Source: a virus
Length of the DNA stretch: 38,975 nucleotides
Virus record (IMG/VR): IMGVR_UViG_3300032213_002626
Span: 1 to 38,975 of that record
Reading direction: 5' to 3' (one strand)
In this document: positions 28,117 through 37,070 of the stretch, piece after piece
Numbering within the stretch: the first letter of the stretch is position 1
Layout: the number at the start of each line of letters is the position of its first letter
The notes under the pieces: generated by a model
What the model was told of the DNA's origin: nothing
Database searches by the model: none
What the model saw: the letters and a program-made list of their open reading frames with translations, nothing else
Position numbers and translations under genes: made by a program

Positions 28117-29128
28117 TAAAAAAGCATTAGAACTTATAGAAAAAGGGTTATCATCTACAACAGTTAGTAAGTTAGATGAATCTCAAATTAATGTTCTACA
28201 TAATAGATTATTTTTAGGGGAACAAGTTGAAGAAATGCCGACTAAAAAAAGTTATAAAGTTGGACAAGACGGTGGAAATTTACCACCATCACCAAAAGGG
28301 TATAATGTAAAGAAAACACCAACAGGAGATGTTGTTGCAACTCCAAACGAATCTGAATTAGAGGAAGATGCTGATTTAGATGATTCTGCCGAAAAAGATA
28401 GTGGTTTTGACCCTTATGCAGGTAATAGTGTTGGAAATGACGACGGTCCATCTAGTGATGATGGATTTGGTGGTGGAGATGACGGTATGGGTATGTTTGA
28501 AAGTGAAGCTGACCTTAAGCCAGGACAACCAAATCCATGGGCAATATGCCATGCACAAGTTGGCCCTAAAAAAACAAGAAAATTTGAAAGATGTGTACAA
28601 TCTGTAAAAGACCAGTTGAAAGAAGGAAAAAATCCTGTATCTTTGTTCATCGAAAATCAAATTATGAAAATAGTAGAAAAGAATTTACCACCGAGAATCA
28701 CTAAGGGTGATTTAATTAGACATCTGTCCGAAGGTGAAAATTTTGCAACAAAACACTTGCAATCATTTGGTAAAAGTTCTAATACTGAAACTGCACCAGC
28801 AAAACCAAAAACATCACCAACAACAAAACCAGGAGCACCTGATAAAAAACCAAGACCCGCACATCCTGGTAAAAATCCAAACCCTGGTGAAAAAGAAGCT
28901 CCAAAGGCAAAAGTAAAAAAAGAAGTTGGGGAACAAAATCCAGCAGTTGCACCAACAAAACCAAAAACAAGTCCGACAACAAAACCTGGCACAAAACCTC
29001 AAAGACCTGCACATCCTGGTAAAAACCCAAACCCTGGTGAGAAAGAAGCTCCAAAGGCAAAAAAACCTTCTCCTGAAGAAACAAAAGATAAAGTAATTGA
29101 CGTAATATTAAACCTCCTACAAAAGTAA
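28106..29128 (+). CDS. Probable virion protein with Lys/Pro repeats
   Basis: 340 residues. The N-terminus MKINKKALELIEKGL has L-I-E at 10-12. The middle is acidic and Gly-rich; it holds a motif PWAICHAQVGPKKTRKFERC, typical of phage proteins with a C-x-x-x-V-K tail. The C-terminal third contains two near-identical units (KPKTSPTTKPGAP and PAHPGKNPNPGEKEAPKAK) at about residues 234-272 and 287-323. The repeat is at DNA level too. It probably contributes to the head. Confidence 0.68.
   Translation: MKINKKALELIEKGLSSTTVSKLDESQINVLHNRLFLGEQVEEMPTKKSYKVGQDGGNLPPSPKGYNVKKTPTGDVVATPNESELEEDADLDDSAEKDSGFDPYAGNSVGNDDGPSSDDGFGGGDDGMGMFESEADLKPGQPNPWAICHAQVGPKKTRKFERCVQSVKDQLKEGKNPVSLFIENQIMKIVEKNLPPRITKGDLIRHLSEGENFATKHLQSFGKSSNTETAPAKPKTSPTTKPGAPDKKPRPAHPGKNPNPGEKEAPKAKVKKEVGEQNPAVAPTKPKTSPTTKPGTKPQRPAHPGKNPNPGEKEAPKAKKPSPEETKDKVIDVILNLLQK
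28800..29062 (+). repeat. Two long direct repeats inside a structural gene
   Basis: Blocks ACATCCTGGTAAAAA, then CCAAACCCTGGTGA and AAGAAGCTCCAAAGGCAAAA occur near 28861-28912 and 29013-29062. ACAAAACCAAGAAC-type units recur before each. This gives the Lys/Pro-rich protein repeats. Confidence 0.7.
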
Positions 29129-29129
29129 A

Positions 29130-30569
29130 ATGGCAAATAAGATTAAAGAACAAATAGATTACGGAAATACTCCCGAAAGAATGGACCCAAGTTTAGTAAA
29201 AAAATTAGGTAGTCCTGAAAGTTTGTACGCACAAAATCCTGCAATGAAAAAGGGACCTGCTGATGTTCAAAGATTAGTCAGTCAAAGATTTCAAAAAGTA
29301 GCTGACAAATTAAGACAAGTAACGGGAATAGCAGATTTAAGTTCAAAACAAGTTCAAGGGATGGTTTACAATGAAATGATGAGGAAAATTCCTAATATCA
29401 TGAGAATTGAGGCTGCTCATAAAGATGAACTTATACAATTGGCGATTGACGCTTGTTTAGATGAAGGTGAAGTACCTGAAGGATGGTATCAAATTGATGC
29501 TCATTTAGGAGAACAACCAGATACATCAGATTTTAGATATCAGCCAGAAGAGCCTAAAGATGATGATGAAGAAGAAGAAGAAGAAAAATTAGAAATTCCA
29601 TCTTTTGATATTGAAGATTTAACAGATGAAGAAGAATTAGAATTAGAAAAACATAAAAGAAATATTATAAATGCCATCATTCAAGGGTCGGCAAAAAGAG
29701 GACATTACCTTTTTCAAAAACCAGCGGTTAAAGCAAGATTAGATGCAATTGACCCATCTTTATATAGAGATTATTTAGGTATCATGGCGATTAATGATTT
29801 CATGTATTTTACTATGGAACAAATGATTGAGATGATGAGTCAAACAGGTCAAGGTGTTGCAGGTAAAGTATCATTAGACGACGCAGATGATGAAGGAGAA
29901 GAAGGTGGTGGAGAAGAAGGGGAAGGAGAAGAACAACCTGACACAAAAATTGTTGCTGTAGGTTTGATTTTTCCAATTTTATGTCATGAAATTATTAAAG
30001 GGTTAGAAGAAGCCAAAGGTAGATATGGTCATTCTAAAAATCCTGAAATTCGTCAAAAAGTTAGAGGTGCTGTTGATGTATTATCTAACGAACCAATGCA
30101 ATTGAGAATAGGTCCTGAAATTGTAGAAAAACTTAGATACGCATTACCTGACGAAATGTATGATGAATCAAATAAAGGTTTAACTCCTTGGTTCCACATA
30201 TTATTATATCAAATACCTGCACAAGAATTTTTAAAAATTATCGGAAATGCAATATCTGAAGACCAATCAAAAGTTAAAATTGCAACTTCAAAATTTAAAG
30301 AAATTATGAAAGAGGCTCAAAAAATGAAGTCTGACTTTGATAATTTTAGAGAAGATGGTGAATCTGACGATAGTAATTTAAATCCTAGTGGTAAGTTTAG
30401 TTCTTACGACGATGATGAAGATTCTGATGTTGATTATGCCCCTGAAGAAGAGGACGATGATGAGGATTATCTTACAGACATGGATGATTACTTAGATAGT
30501 TTGGGGATAAAAAAACCCGACAATCTTGACGACTTATTAGGTGGTTTGGGTATATCGTTATCCAAATAA
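29130..30569 (+). CDS. Probable virion structural protein
   Basis: 479 residues. Acidic linkers (DDDEEEEEEKLE at about 149-160, DDADDEGEEGGGEEGEGEEQ at about 251-270 and a C-terminal EEEDDDEDYLTD region) separate helical blocks such as VQRLVSQRFQKVADKLRQVT and IPNIMRIEAAHKDELIQLAI. It begins one base after the previous stop and lies nine bases before terminase. The position and composition suggest a head or connector protein, but no homology is recognised. Confidence 0.7.
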   Translation: MANKIKEQIDYGNTPERMDPSLVKKLGSPESLYAQNPAMKKGPADVQRLVSQRFQKVADKLRQVTGIADLSSKQVQGMVYNEMMRKIPNIMRIEAAHKDELIQLAIDACLDEGEVPEGWYQIDAHLGEQPDTSDFRYQPEEPKDDDEEEEEEKLEIPSFDIEDLTDEEELELEKHKRNIINAIIQGSAKRGHYLFQKPAVKARLDAIDPSLYRDYLGIMAINDFMYFTMEQMIEMMSQTGQGVAGKVSLDDADDEGEEGGGEEGEGEEQPDTKIVAVGLIFPILCHEIIKGLEEAKGRYGHSKNPEIRQKVRGAVDVLSNEPMQLRIGPEIVEKLRYALPDEMYDESNKGLTPWFHILLYQIPAQEFLKIIGNAISEDQSKVKIATSKFKEIMKEAQKMKSDFDNFREDGESDDSNLNPSGKFSSYDDDEDSDVDYAPEEEDDDEDYLTDMDDYLDSLGIKKPDNLDDLLGGLGISLSK

Positions 30570-30578
30570 CCAAAATTT

Positions 30579-32333
30579 GTGAATAGAGAACAATTAATTA
30601 TTGAAGTAACGAAGTGTATGAGGAATACTCCTTATGCACTTCGTACTTATTTACAAACTTACGATAACACCGTATCCAAATACGTTCCGTTAGATTTATT
30701 TCCAGACCAAATAAAATTAATCGAAGATTACGATAACTACAATGAAAACGTTGCCCTGAAATACAGACAGGCAGGGGTTTCAACAGTTACCGCTGCGTGG
30801 GCATCAAAAAGATTAGTTTTTGCCAAAAAGAATAAACCTGAAAAAATCCTAATCATTGCCAACAAATTAGATACGGCAGTGGAGATGGCAAATAAGGTTA
30901 GAGGGTTCACAGAACAGTGGCCTTCATGGGTTGGAGTAACTTTCTCCAATGAAAAAAATGCACAAAGACATTTTAAATTAACTAATGGTTGTGAGATTAA
31001 AGCCGTTGCGACATCACGAGATGCTCTTAGAGGTTATACCCCTACCATATTGATATTTGATGAGGCAGCCTACATTGAAGCCGACGGAGATTTTTGGGCA
31101 GCCTGTATGGCCTCACTATCTACGGGTGGTAAGGTTATTGTTGTATCTACTCCAAACGGATATGACCCAATCTATTATGAAATCTACGACCAATCTTTGA
31201 GAGGTATGAACGATTTCAAAATAACTGAAATGTTTTGGTATCGTGACCCACGATATACAAAAGACTTGTATATGGTTAAAACCAACGATTTAGTTCATTT
31301 TCTTTTGAATAGAGAAGAATACAATCTTGATGAAGTTATCATTAACTTGTCTATGGACAATCCATATGATAGAGACCACTCCATAGTTACAGACTATATT
31401 GAACAAGGATATAAACCATGTTCTTCTTGGTTTGAAGGTATGGTTAAGAAATTAAAATACGATAGACGTAAAGTAGCTCAGGAATTGGAATGTAATTTCT
31501 TAGGTTCAGGTGATAACGTATTTGATTCTGATATGATGACAGACATTTCTCAAAACCAAGTCAAAGAACCTCAGGCAAAAATGATGGGAGGAGGACTTTG
31601 GATTTTTAAAGAACCTGTTAATGGACATAAGTATGTTATGGGTGTCGACGTATCAAGAGGAGATTCTGAAGACTTTAGTTGTATTCAAATAATTGACTTT
31701 GATACAAGAGAACAAGTCCTTGAATATGTCGGTAAAGTTCCACCAGACATCACTGCAGAGATTGCATATAAGTGGGGAACAATGTATAACGCTTATTGTG
31801 TGATTGACTTAACAGGGGGTATGGGAGTTGCAACTGCAAGAAAAATGCAAGAGATGGGTTATCAATCAGGAATGTATGTTGATAATGTTGATACAACAAA
31901 CAAATGGAAGTTTGACCCTAAATTGAATGAAAAAATACCTGGTATTAATTTTAATAATAAAAGGGTTCAAATTATTGCTTCATTTGAAGAGTCTATGAGG
32001 CATAAGTTTAGAATTTATTCAAGTAGGTTATACAATGAAATGAATACGTTTATTTATGTTAATGGTAGACCTGACCATCAAAAAGGACATCATGATGATT
32101 GTATCATGAGTATCGCTATGGCGATTTACGTTGCAGAAAAATCATTCCAATCTTTAGAAAAAGTTGTAAACCATACTAAAGCTATGTTAAACTCTTGGTC
32201 CACAGCTATCAGTGAGAACAAAAATACGTCAGAGTATTTTAATCCTATGGTTCCTCAAATGGGAAGACAATTCCCAATAAACCAAGGTCCATCTCGTGGT
32301 GACTATGAAAAATACTCTTGGTTATTTCGTTAA
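30579..32333 (+). CDS. Terminase large subunit (gp17-like)
   Basis: 584 residues with a GTG start. ATPase part: YRQAGVSTVTAAW (Walker A, about 62-74) and ILIFDEAAY (Walker B, about 157-165), then VVSTPNG (coupling motif). Nuclease part (RNase H fold): GVDVSRGDSEDF (Asp357), CVIDLTGG (Asp410) and HHDDCIMS (Asp506/507). It packages concatemeric DNA into the prohead through the portal and cuts it at head filling, as in T4. The length and motif order are close to T4 gp17. The portal gene follows, as in that family. Confidence 0.95.
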   Translation: MNREQLIIEVTKCMRNTPYALRTYLQTYDNTVSKYVPLDLFPDQIKLIEDYDNYNENVALKYRQAGVSTVTAAWASKRLVFAKKNKPEKILIIANKLDTAVEMANKVRGFTEQWPSWVGVTFSNEKNAQRHFKLTNGCEIKAVATSRDALRGYTPTILIFDEAAYIEADGDFWAACMASLSTGGKVIVVSTPNGYDPIYYEIYDQSLRGMNDFKITEMFWYRDPRYTKDLYMVKTNDLVHFLLNREEYNLDEVIINLSMDNPYDRDHSIVTDYIEQGYKPCSSWFEGMVKKLKYDRRKVAQELECNFLGSGDNVFDSDMMTDISQNQVKEPQAKMMGGGLWIFKEPVNGHKYVMGVDVSRGDSEDFSCIQIIDFDTREQVLEYVGKVPPDITAEIAYKWGTMYNAYCVIDLTGGMGVATARKMQEMGYQSGMYVDNVDTTNKWKFDPKLNEKIPGINFNNKRVQIIASFEESMRHKFRIYSSRLYNEMNTFIYVNGRPDHQKGHHDDCIMSIAMAIYVAEKSFQSLEKVVNHTKAMLNSWSTAISENKNTSEYFNPMVPQMGRQFPINQGPSRGDYEKYSWLFR

Positions 32334-32340
32334 CGATAAG

Positions 32341-32348
32341 TATTTATA
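32341..32348 (+). promoter_or_regulatory. TATTTATA late-type box
   Basis: 28 bases before the portal ATG. Confidence 0.5.
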
Positions 32349-32376
32349 TTATCAAGGTAACAAGTAAATTTACATT

Positions 32377-34227
32377 ATGGCAGAACAAAATATGACGGTT
32401 TGGCAACGACTGTCGCAAACATTTGGTCCGAACTCACTTCTTCAACAAGATTATCCAACTTTTAAGTTTGATAAGAAGGAATTATTACGTACCAAAAGTA
32501 GAGAAGAATACGAAAGAGAAAAGTTACAAGCACAACAAACTTTTTACCTAACAAATCAATGGGCTAAGGTTGAGAACAATCTTTACTCACAAGCAATTTA
32601 TTACGAACCATCCAGATTATCGGCACAATACGATTATGAATCGATGGAATATACTCCAGAAATTTCAGCAGCACTTGATATCTACGCTGAAGAATCCACA
32701 ACAACAAATGAAGATGGATTTATTCTTCAGATTTATTCTGAGTCAAAAAGAATAAAAGGTGTATTAGCCGACTTGTTTAATAACAATTTAGATATTAATA
32801 CCAACTTACCTATGTGGACAAGAAACACTTGTAAGTATGGTGACAACTTTGTTTACTTAAAGTTAGACCCTGAGAAAGGTGTTGTTGGAGTACAACAGTT
32901 ACCAACTATTGAAATTGAACGACATGAGGTTGGAGTTACAGCAAAAATATCTGTAGATATTACACAAGAGTTGGACAAAGACAAAAAAGCACTTCACTTT
33001 ACTTGGAAGAATAAAAACATGGAATTCCAATCATGGGAAATCGCTCACTTTAGATTATTAGGTGATGATAGAAAACTTCCTTATGGTACTTCTATGTTAG
33101 AAAAAGCCAGAAGAATTTGGAAACAATTATTATTATCAGAAGATGCGATGTTGATTTATCGTACATCAAGAGCACCTGAAAGAAGAATGTTCAAAGTATT
33201 TGTGGGTAATATGAACGATGATGATGTTGAAGCATACGTAAACCGTGTTGCCAACAAATTCAAAAGAGAACAAATTGTTGACAAGAATACAGGTAATGTG
33301 GATATGAGATTCAACCAAATGGCGGTTGACCAAGATTATTTTATTCCTGTAAGAGACCCAGCGGCACCAGACCCAATTACAACATTACCTGGAGCAACTA
33401 ACTTATCAGAGATTGCGGATATTGAATATATTCAAAAAAAATTATTAACGGCACTTCGTGTACCTAAGGCTTTCTTAGGGTTTGAAGAAGTTGTTGGTGA
33501 CGGTAAGAACTTGGCATTACAAGACATTAGATTTGCTCGTACAATCAACAGAATCCAAAAGAGTATGTTGGCCGAGTTAAACAAAATTGCGATTGTTCAC
33601 TTATTCTTATTAGGATTTGAAGATGAACTTTCAAACTTTACTATAGGTCTCACAAATCCATCAACTCAGGCAGATTTATTGAAGATTGATGTTTGGAAAG
33701 AAAAAGTATTATTGTATAAAGACTTAGTATCTGACCCAGGAAATGGTATTCAAGCGACATCATCTACATGGGCTAAGAAACATATCTTTGGTTGGTCTGA
33801 CGAAGAAGTTCGTTTGGACTTACAACAACAAAGAGTTGAAAGAGCTGTCGGTGAAGAACTTAAAGCAACTCCTACAGTTATTACTAAAACAGGATTATTT
33901 GATAATATAGACAAATTATACGGAAGTGCGACAGGTGCGACACCTGCGGCAGGAGCGGCAACTACACCAGGAGGTACTGAAGAATTAGGTGCACCACCAT
34001 CATTTAGTTCTCCATCTGAACCACCACCTGCAGAGGCTCCTCCAGCAGAAGGAGAAGTTCCACCACCATCAGGTGAACCAGAATTAGCTCCAGAGTCTAA
34101 GAAAAAAGACATGAACATTTTAATTGAAAGTAACTTAATTGAAGGGTCTCGAATGATTGATTTAGGACAAGCTCAAGATTCTTTAGGAGAAATTTCAAAA
34201 GAATTGGATAAGTTACTAAATTCATAG
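32377..34227 (+). CDS. Portal vertex protein (gp20-like)
   Basis: 616 residues. Blocks typical of T4-type portals: YEPSRLSAQYDYESMEYTPE, ISAALDIYAEESTT, S-R-A-P-E-R-R-M-F-K-V-F-V-G-N, T-G-N-V-D-M-R-F-N-Q-M, DPITTLPGATNLSEIADIEY, and I-Q-K-K-L-L-T-A-L-R-V-P-K-A. Twelve copies should form the ring that terminase docks on. Compared with T4 gp20 the C-terminus has an extra low-complexity Gly/Pro/Ala linker (about 520-575) and a short helical end (EISKELDKLLNS). It has its own box 28 bases upstream. Confidence 0.94.
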   Translation: MAEQNMTVWQRLSQTFGPNSLLQQDYPTFKFDKKELLRTKSREEYEREKLQAQQTFYLTNQWAKVENNLYSQAIYYEPSRLSAQYDYESMEYTPEISAALDIYAEESTTTNEDGFILQIYSESKRIKGVLADLFNNNLDINTNLPMWTRNTCKYGDNFVYLKLDPEKGVVGVQQLPTIEIERHEVGVTAKISVDITQELDKDKKALHFTWKNKNMEFQSWEIAHFRLLGDDRKLPYGTSMLEKARRIWKQLLLSEDAMLIYRTSRAPERRMFKVFVGNMNDDDVEAYVNRVANKFKREQIVDKNTGNVDMRFNQMAVDQDYFIPVRDPAAPDPITTLPGATNLSEIADIEYIQKKLLTALRVPKAFLGFEEVVGDGKNLALQDIRFARTINRIQKSMLAELNKIAIVHLFLLGFEDELSNFTIGLTNPSTQADLLKIDVWKEKVLLYKDLVSDPGNGIQATSSTWAKKHIFGWSDEEVRLDLQQQRVERAVGEELKATPTVITKTGLFDNIDKLYGSATGATPAAGAATTPGGTEELGAPPSFSSPSEPPPAEAPPAEGEVPPPSGEPELAPESKKKDMNILIESNLIEGSRMIDLGQAQDSLGEISKELDKLLNS

Positions 34228-34235
34228 TATTTATT
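34228..34235 (+). promoter_or_regulatory. TATTTATT late-type box
   Basis: Five bases before the ATG at 34241. Confidence 0.5.
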
Positions 34236-34240
34236 TGAAA

Positions 34241-34948
34241 ATGAGCAAAATGACCTTCGGAACCATAAAATCCATAATTGAGAATAATCTACTAGAATCC
34301 TACAAGAATGAAAAGGAATTCAAGAAGACATTGAGAGAGTTCAAACACAATGTATTGAACAATAAATCTATGTCAAAGGCGTATACTTTATATGACCAAT
34401 TGAGTACTCCTCAAGGGTTAAATGATGATGACGCTAAAGAATTCTTAGAAGAAGGTATATCGTTGTTACAAAGAGTTTTACCAAGTATAAAATTACCAAG
34501 AACAGTATCTGAATCAGTTAAAAATGGTTATACCGATATTGATACGTTAGTTTACACTCAAAAAATGAGTTTATCAGAAAGAATTAAATCTAAGAAAAAT
34601 ATTGTTTCAATTCTTACATCAAAGCCTCAAAACGTTAAAGAATCTATAAATATTCCTGTCAAATCAATGGTGAATATTGCAAACCAAACATTGAGAAATT
34701 ATCTTGATACTTTAGATGAGAATTCTAAAAAAGAATTTATTCAAATTGTCTCTGAGGACACAAAAATTCTTGAGGAGAAATTTGAAGTTATTCGTGAAAG
34801 TGCAATTAATAAATTGGAAACTATTATGAATAATGAAAATGAATCAGAAATTAAATCAAGAATCTCCGAAACTATTACTAAATTAAAAGACGAAAAATTT
34901 GACCAAATGAATTTTTTAAGATTAAAAAATCTTGAGGAATCAATTTAA
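34241..34948 (+). CDS. Helical prohead protein candidate
   Basis: 235 residues from MSKMTFGTIKSIIENNLLES; a TTG two codons earlier overlaps the box and was not chosen. It is almost wholly helical and rich in Lys and Glu, with repeated (I/L)-x-E sites (I-I-E, L-L-E near the N-terminus, I-L-E, L-E-E later). This pattern fits T4 head core proteins that are cut to peptides. It lies between portal and protease. Function is inferred from position only. It runs convergent to bS21 with a four-base overlap at the stops. Confidence 0.68.
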   Translation: MSKMTFGTIKSIIENNLLESYKNEKEFKKTLREFKHNVLNNKSMSKAYTLYDQLSTPQGLNDDDAKEFLEEGISLLQRVLPSIKLPRTVSESVKNGYTDIDTLVYTQKMSLSERIKSKKNIVSILTSKPQNVKESINIPVKSMVNIANQTLRNYLDTLDENSKKEFIQIVSEDTKILEEKFEVIRESAINKLETIMNNENESEIKSRISETITKLKDEKFDQMNFLRLKNLEESI

Positions 34949-35130
34949 TTATTATTTTTACTTTGAATATATTTTGCCTTTAAAATCTGTGCTCTTCTGA
35001 CCACAGATTTTTTTGTATACTCTTTTCTCTCGTTTAATTTTTGGTTTTGTTTAGTCTTTATTACCTTAGACTTTAATGTTTTTAGAGCTCTCTCTAAATT
35101 GTCCCCATTTTTAATGTTTATGATTATCAT
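34945..35130 (-). CDS. rpsU: Ribosomal protein bS21
   Basis: 61 residues, the normal bS21 length. IIINIKNGDNLERALKTLKS and K-K-S-V-V-R-R-A-Q-I-L-K-A-K-Y-I-Q match the Bacteroidota form of this small-subunit protein, which binds near the anti-Shine-Dalgarno end of 16S rRNA. In Flavobacterium bS21 helps hide that sequence, so a phage copy could retune which mRNAs are initiated. It is alone on the minus strand inside the late head operon, so it is probably transcribed at another time. Confidence 0.85.
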   Translation of the reverse strand: MIIINIKNGDNLERALKTLKSKVIKTKQNQKLNERKEYTKKSVVRRAQILKAKYIQSKNNN

Positions 35131-35229
35131 ATATTATAAAATATCTTGTAGTTTGAGAAAATTTTTGACTATTGGTTTTATATGACTTATTCTTTTACAG
35201 AACATAAACATATATAATCATGAAAATTA
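35131..35229. other. Divergent intergenic region
   Basis: About 100 bases of A+T-rich DNA between bS21 and the gene at 35230. No good TATTTATA box or TTTG/TAnnTTTG pair is seen for either gene. Confidence 0.4.
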
Positions 35230-35670
35230 ATGAAAAAAGGAAAGAGTGTAAAGTTAAATTTATACAATCCAATTAAATCCGTGTATGGTACTGTAGATTC
35301 AAAAAATTTAAAATCAGTATACATCAACATCCAATCATGGGTGACTCCAAAAAAAGAATATGATAACTGGAACAGAATAGTTTCTAACTTAGGTAGAGAA
35401 ATAAAACATTCTGTTTTTGAATCAATAAACACTAAACTTTTTCAAGAAAAAAGTATTGTTGATTTAGACCTTAGAACAAGTGGAATCTCACACGGAAAAA
35501 AATCATTTTTTAACTTAGAGATTAACCTATACACCAATTCTGAATTAGATTTTAAATCATTAGAAATTAAAGATTCAGTTAAAGGTATCGTTAAATCAAT
35601 ATTTAGAAATAACATTCAACCAAACAAATACTTTGAATTTTCAACTTCAAAAAAGACTGACGACCAATAA
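35230..35670 (+). CDS. Unknown protein of the head operon
   Basis: 146 residues (MKKGKSVKLNLYNPIKSVYG at the start), basic, with alternating beta strands (SVYINIQSW, SIVDLDLRTSG, FFNLEINLYTNSEL) and a C-terminal basic-aromatic end. It is soluble with no recognised motif. Conserved placement next to the protease suggests a head role. Confidence 0.68.
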   Translation: MKKGKSVKLNLYNPIKSVYGTVDSKNLKSVYINIQSWVTPKKEYDNWNRIVSNLGREIKHSVFESINTKLFQEKSIVDLDLRTSGISHGKKSFFNLEINLYTNSELDFKSLEIKDSVKGIVKSIFRNNIQPNKYFEFSTSKKTDDQ

Positions 35671-35686
35671 ACTATTAATAACGGTA

Positions 35687-35694
35687 TATTTATC
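35687..35694 (+). promoter_or_regulatory. TATTTATC late-type box
   Basis: Twelve bases before the protease ATG. Confidence 0.45.
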
Positions 35695-35706
35695 ATAAAA
35701 GATTAG

Positions 35707-36423
35707 ATGAAAAATTTAAGAATATTAGAAGCTAGCGAATTTGGTCACGGTATTTTAGTCGAGGCTGACGCAGGTTTTGTATCACCTAAAGATGCTCGTA
35801 ATGAAAAGGTTCTAAGAGAGGCTAAAGAAATGGATTATAGAAATCCATTTGAATTTTATGCTGTCTTACAAAAATACGATACACCAAATAGAAACGGTAG
35901 AACATATCCTGAAAGAATTCTTAAAAGAGAAGCCGAGAATTATAAAAAAGCAATTGAAAAAGGATTATCAACTTCAGAGTTAAATCACCCTGAATCTTCT
36001 TTAATTGACTTAGATAGAGTCGCTCATTTAATTACAGAAATTTGGTGGGAGGGAAATATTTTAATGGGTAAACTTAAATTATTAACTTCGCCAGGATTCC
36101 ATGAAAGAGGAATTGTATCAACTAAAGGTGACCAAGCAGCAAACTTAATGAGACAAGGGGTTACTATGGGAGTATCTTCAAGAGGTGTTGGGTCACTTAA
36201 AAAAGTTGGAGAAAGAAATGAAGTACAAGATGACTTTGAATTAATTTGTTTTGACTTAGTTTCTTCACCATCAACACCTGGAGCTTATTTATTTTCAAAC
36301 CCTGAAGATAGAACAAAGTATGAAGAAAATTTAGATGAAGAAAAAAAACATAACCAAACTAATGGATATGTTGAAAAGTCAGTTGACTTAATGAAGAAAT
36401 TAAACGATTTTTTAGGAAAATAA
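35707..36423 (+). CDS. Prohead maturation protease (gp21-like)
   Basis: 238 residues. The catalytic residues of the herpes-assemblin-like fold are visible: S-E-L-N-H-P-E (His94), T-M-G-V-S-S-R-G (Ser157/158) and C-F-D-L-V-S-S-P-S (Asp183). A P-N-R-N-G-R-T-Y-P motif near residues 60-68 is typical of the T4-type enzyme. It should cut scaffold and capsid proteins after (L/I)-x-E. Its own N-terminus contains I-L-E at 6-8, a possible self-cleavage site. It lies before the scaffold and capsid genes, the order in T4. Confidence 0.93.
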   Translation: MKNLRILEASEFGHGILVEADAGFVSPKDARNEKVLREAKEMDYRNPFEFYAVLQKYDTPNRNGRTYPERILKREAENYKKAIEKGLSTSELNHPESSLIDLDRVAHLITEIWWEGNILMGKLKLLTSPGFHERGIVSTKGDQAANLMRQGVTMGVSSRGVGSLKKVGERNEVQDDFELICFDLVSSPSTPGAYLFSNPEDRTKYEENLDEEKKHNQTNGYVEKSVDLMKKLNDFLGK

Positions 36424-36429
36424 TAAAAC

Positions 36430-36642
36430 ATGGAAGAAAAATATTTTGTAGCAAAAATTCAGTACGATTTACCTGATGAGAATTCAGGAAAGATTAAAAA
36501 AATTAGAGAAGAAAAATTAGTTAAAGGTTACTCGGTAACGGACGTTGAGGCGAAAGTTACAAAGAAATATGAAGGATTTACCCATGATTGGAGAATCACA
36601 TCAGTTTCTGAAAGTAAGATTGATGAAGTTATTGAAAACTAA
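36430..36642 (+). CDS. DUF4494-like small protein
   Basis: 70 residues. YFVAKIQYDLPDENSGKIKK and I-R-E-E-K-L-V-K-G-Y-S-V-T-D-V-E-A match DUF4494, a small Bacteroidota-associated family (pattern G-K-x-K-K-x-x-E-x-x-L-V-x-x-x-S-x-T-E-A-E-A). Function unknown. It follows the protease by six bases and ends in a terminator. Confidence 0.7.
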   Translation: MEEKYFVAKIQYDLPDENSGKIKKIREEKLVKGYSVTDVEAKVTKKYEGFTHDWRITSVSESKIDEVIEN

Positions 36643-36661
36643 TTTATTTATTTAAAATTAT

Positions 36662-36691
36662 AAAAGTGGTCCATAAGACCACTTTTTTTAT
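36662..36691 (+). terminator. Rho-independent terminator
   Basis: AAAGTGGTC (36663-36671) pairs with GACCACTTT (36677-36685), followed by T. Confidence 0.9.
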
Positions 36692-36699
36692 TTGGTAGA

Positions 36700-36707
36700 T
36701 ATTTATA
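36700..36707 (+). promoter_or_regulatory. TATTTATA late-type box
   Basis: Eleven bases before the ATG at 36719 and directly after a terminator. Confidence 0.6.
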
Positions 36708-36718
36708 AATAAAAAATT

Positions 36719-37042
36719 ATGAATTTTCAAGTATCATTAGGTGTCGCACCTTCACAGGAATTAAGAGTCGTAGTTGCTAACTCTTGGTCAACATGTTTAG
36801 CATATTGCGAAGGAGTAGGCTCTTCAATAAATTCAATTAATGAAATAGACTCTATAAATATGGTAATTATTGACAGTGGGGCCACTGGTTGTTATCAAGT
36901 AACGTTAAAAAACGGTAGTGTTACTTCAACCAGTATGGTTTGGGCTTCAACCTACTCATCATTCAATGCTTGGCTTGATAATCAAGTAGATGTTGAACTT
37001 ACTACCCTTCAATTTTCAAATAAACTTTACGTAACAGTATAG
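36719..37042 (+). CDS. Unknown beta-rich late protein
   Basis: 107 residues (MNFQVSLGVAPSQELRVVVA at the start), Ser/Thr/Val-rich and mostly beta strands, with three cysteines near residues 26, 30 and 58. It resembles a decoration or fibre domain in composition only. It is followed by a hairpin CAAAATGAA/TTCATTTTG (37044-37066) with a weak T run. Confidence 0.7.
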   Translation: MNFQVSLGVAPSQELRVVVANSWSTCLAYCEGVGSSINSINEIDSINMVIIDSGATGCYQVTLKNGSVTSTSMVWASTYSSFNAWLDNQVDVELTTLQFSNKLYVTV

Positions 37043-37070
37043 CCAAAATGAATTTTTTTCATTTTGATAC

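Noticed and set aside
35187-35432. 81-codon minus-strand frame opposite the gene at 35230
   Set aside because: It lies antisense to a better frame and lacks a start signal or recognisable features; probably a shadow.
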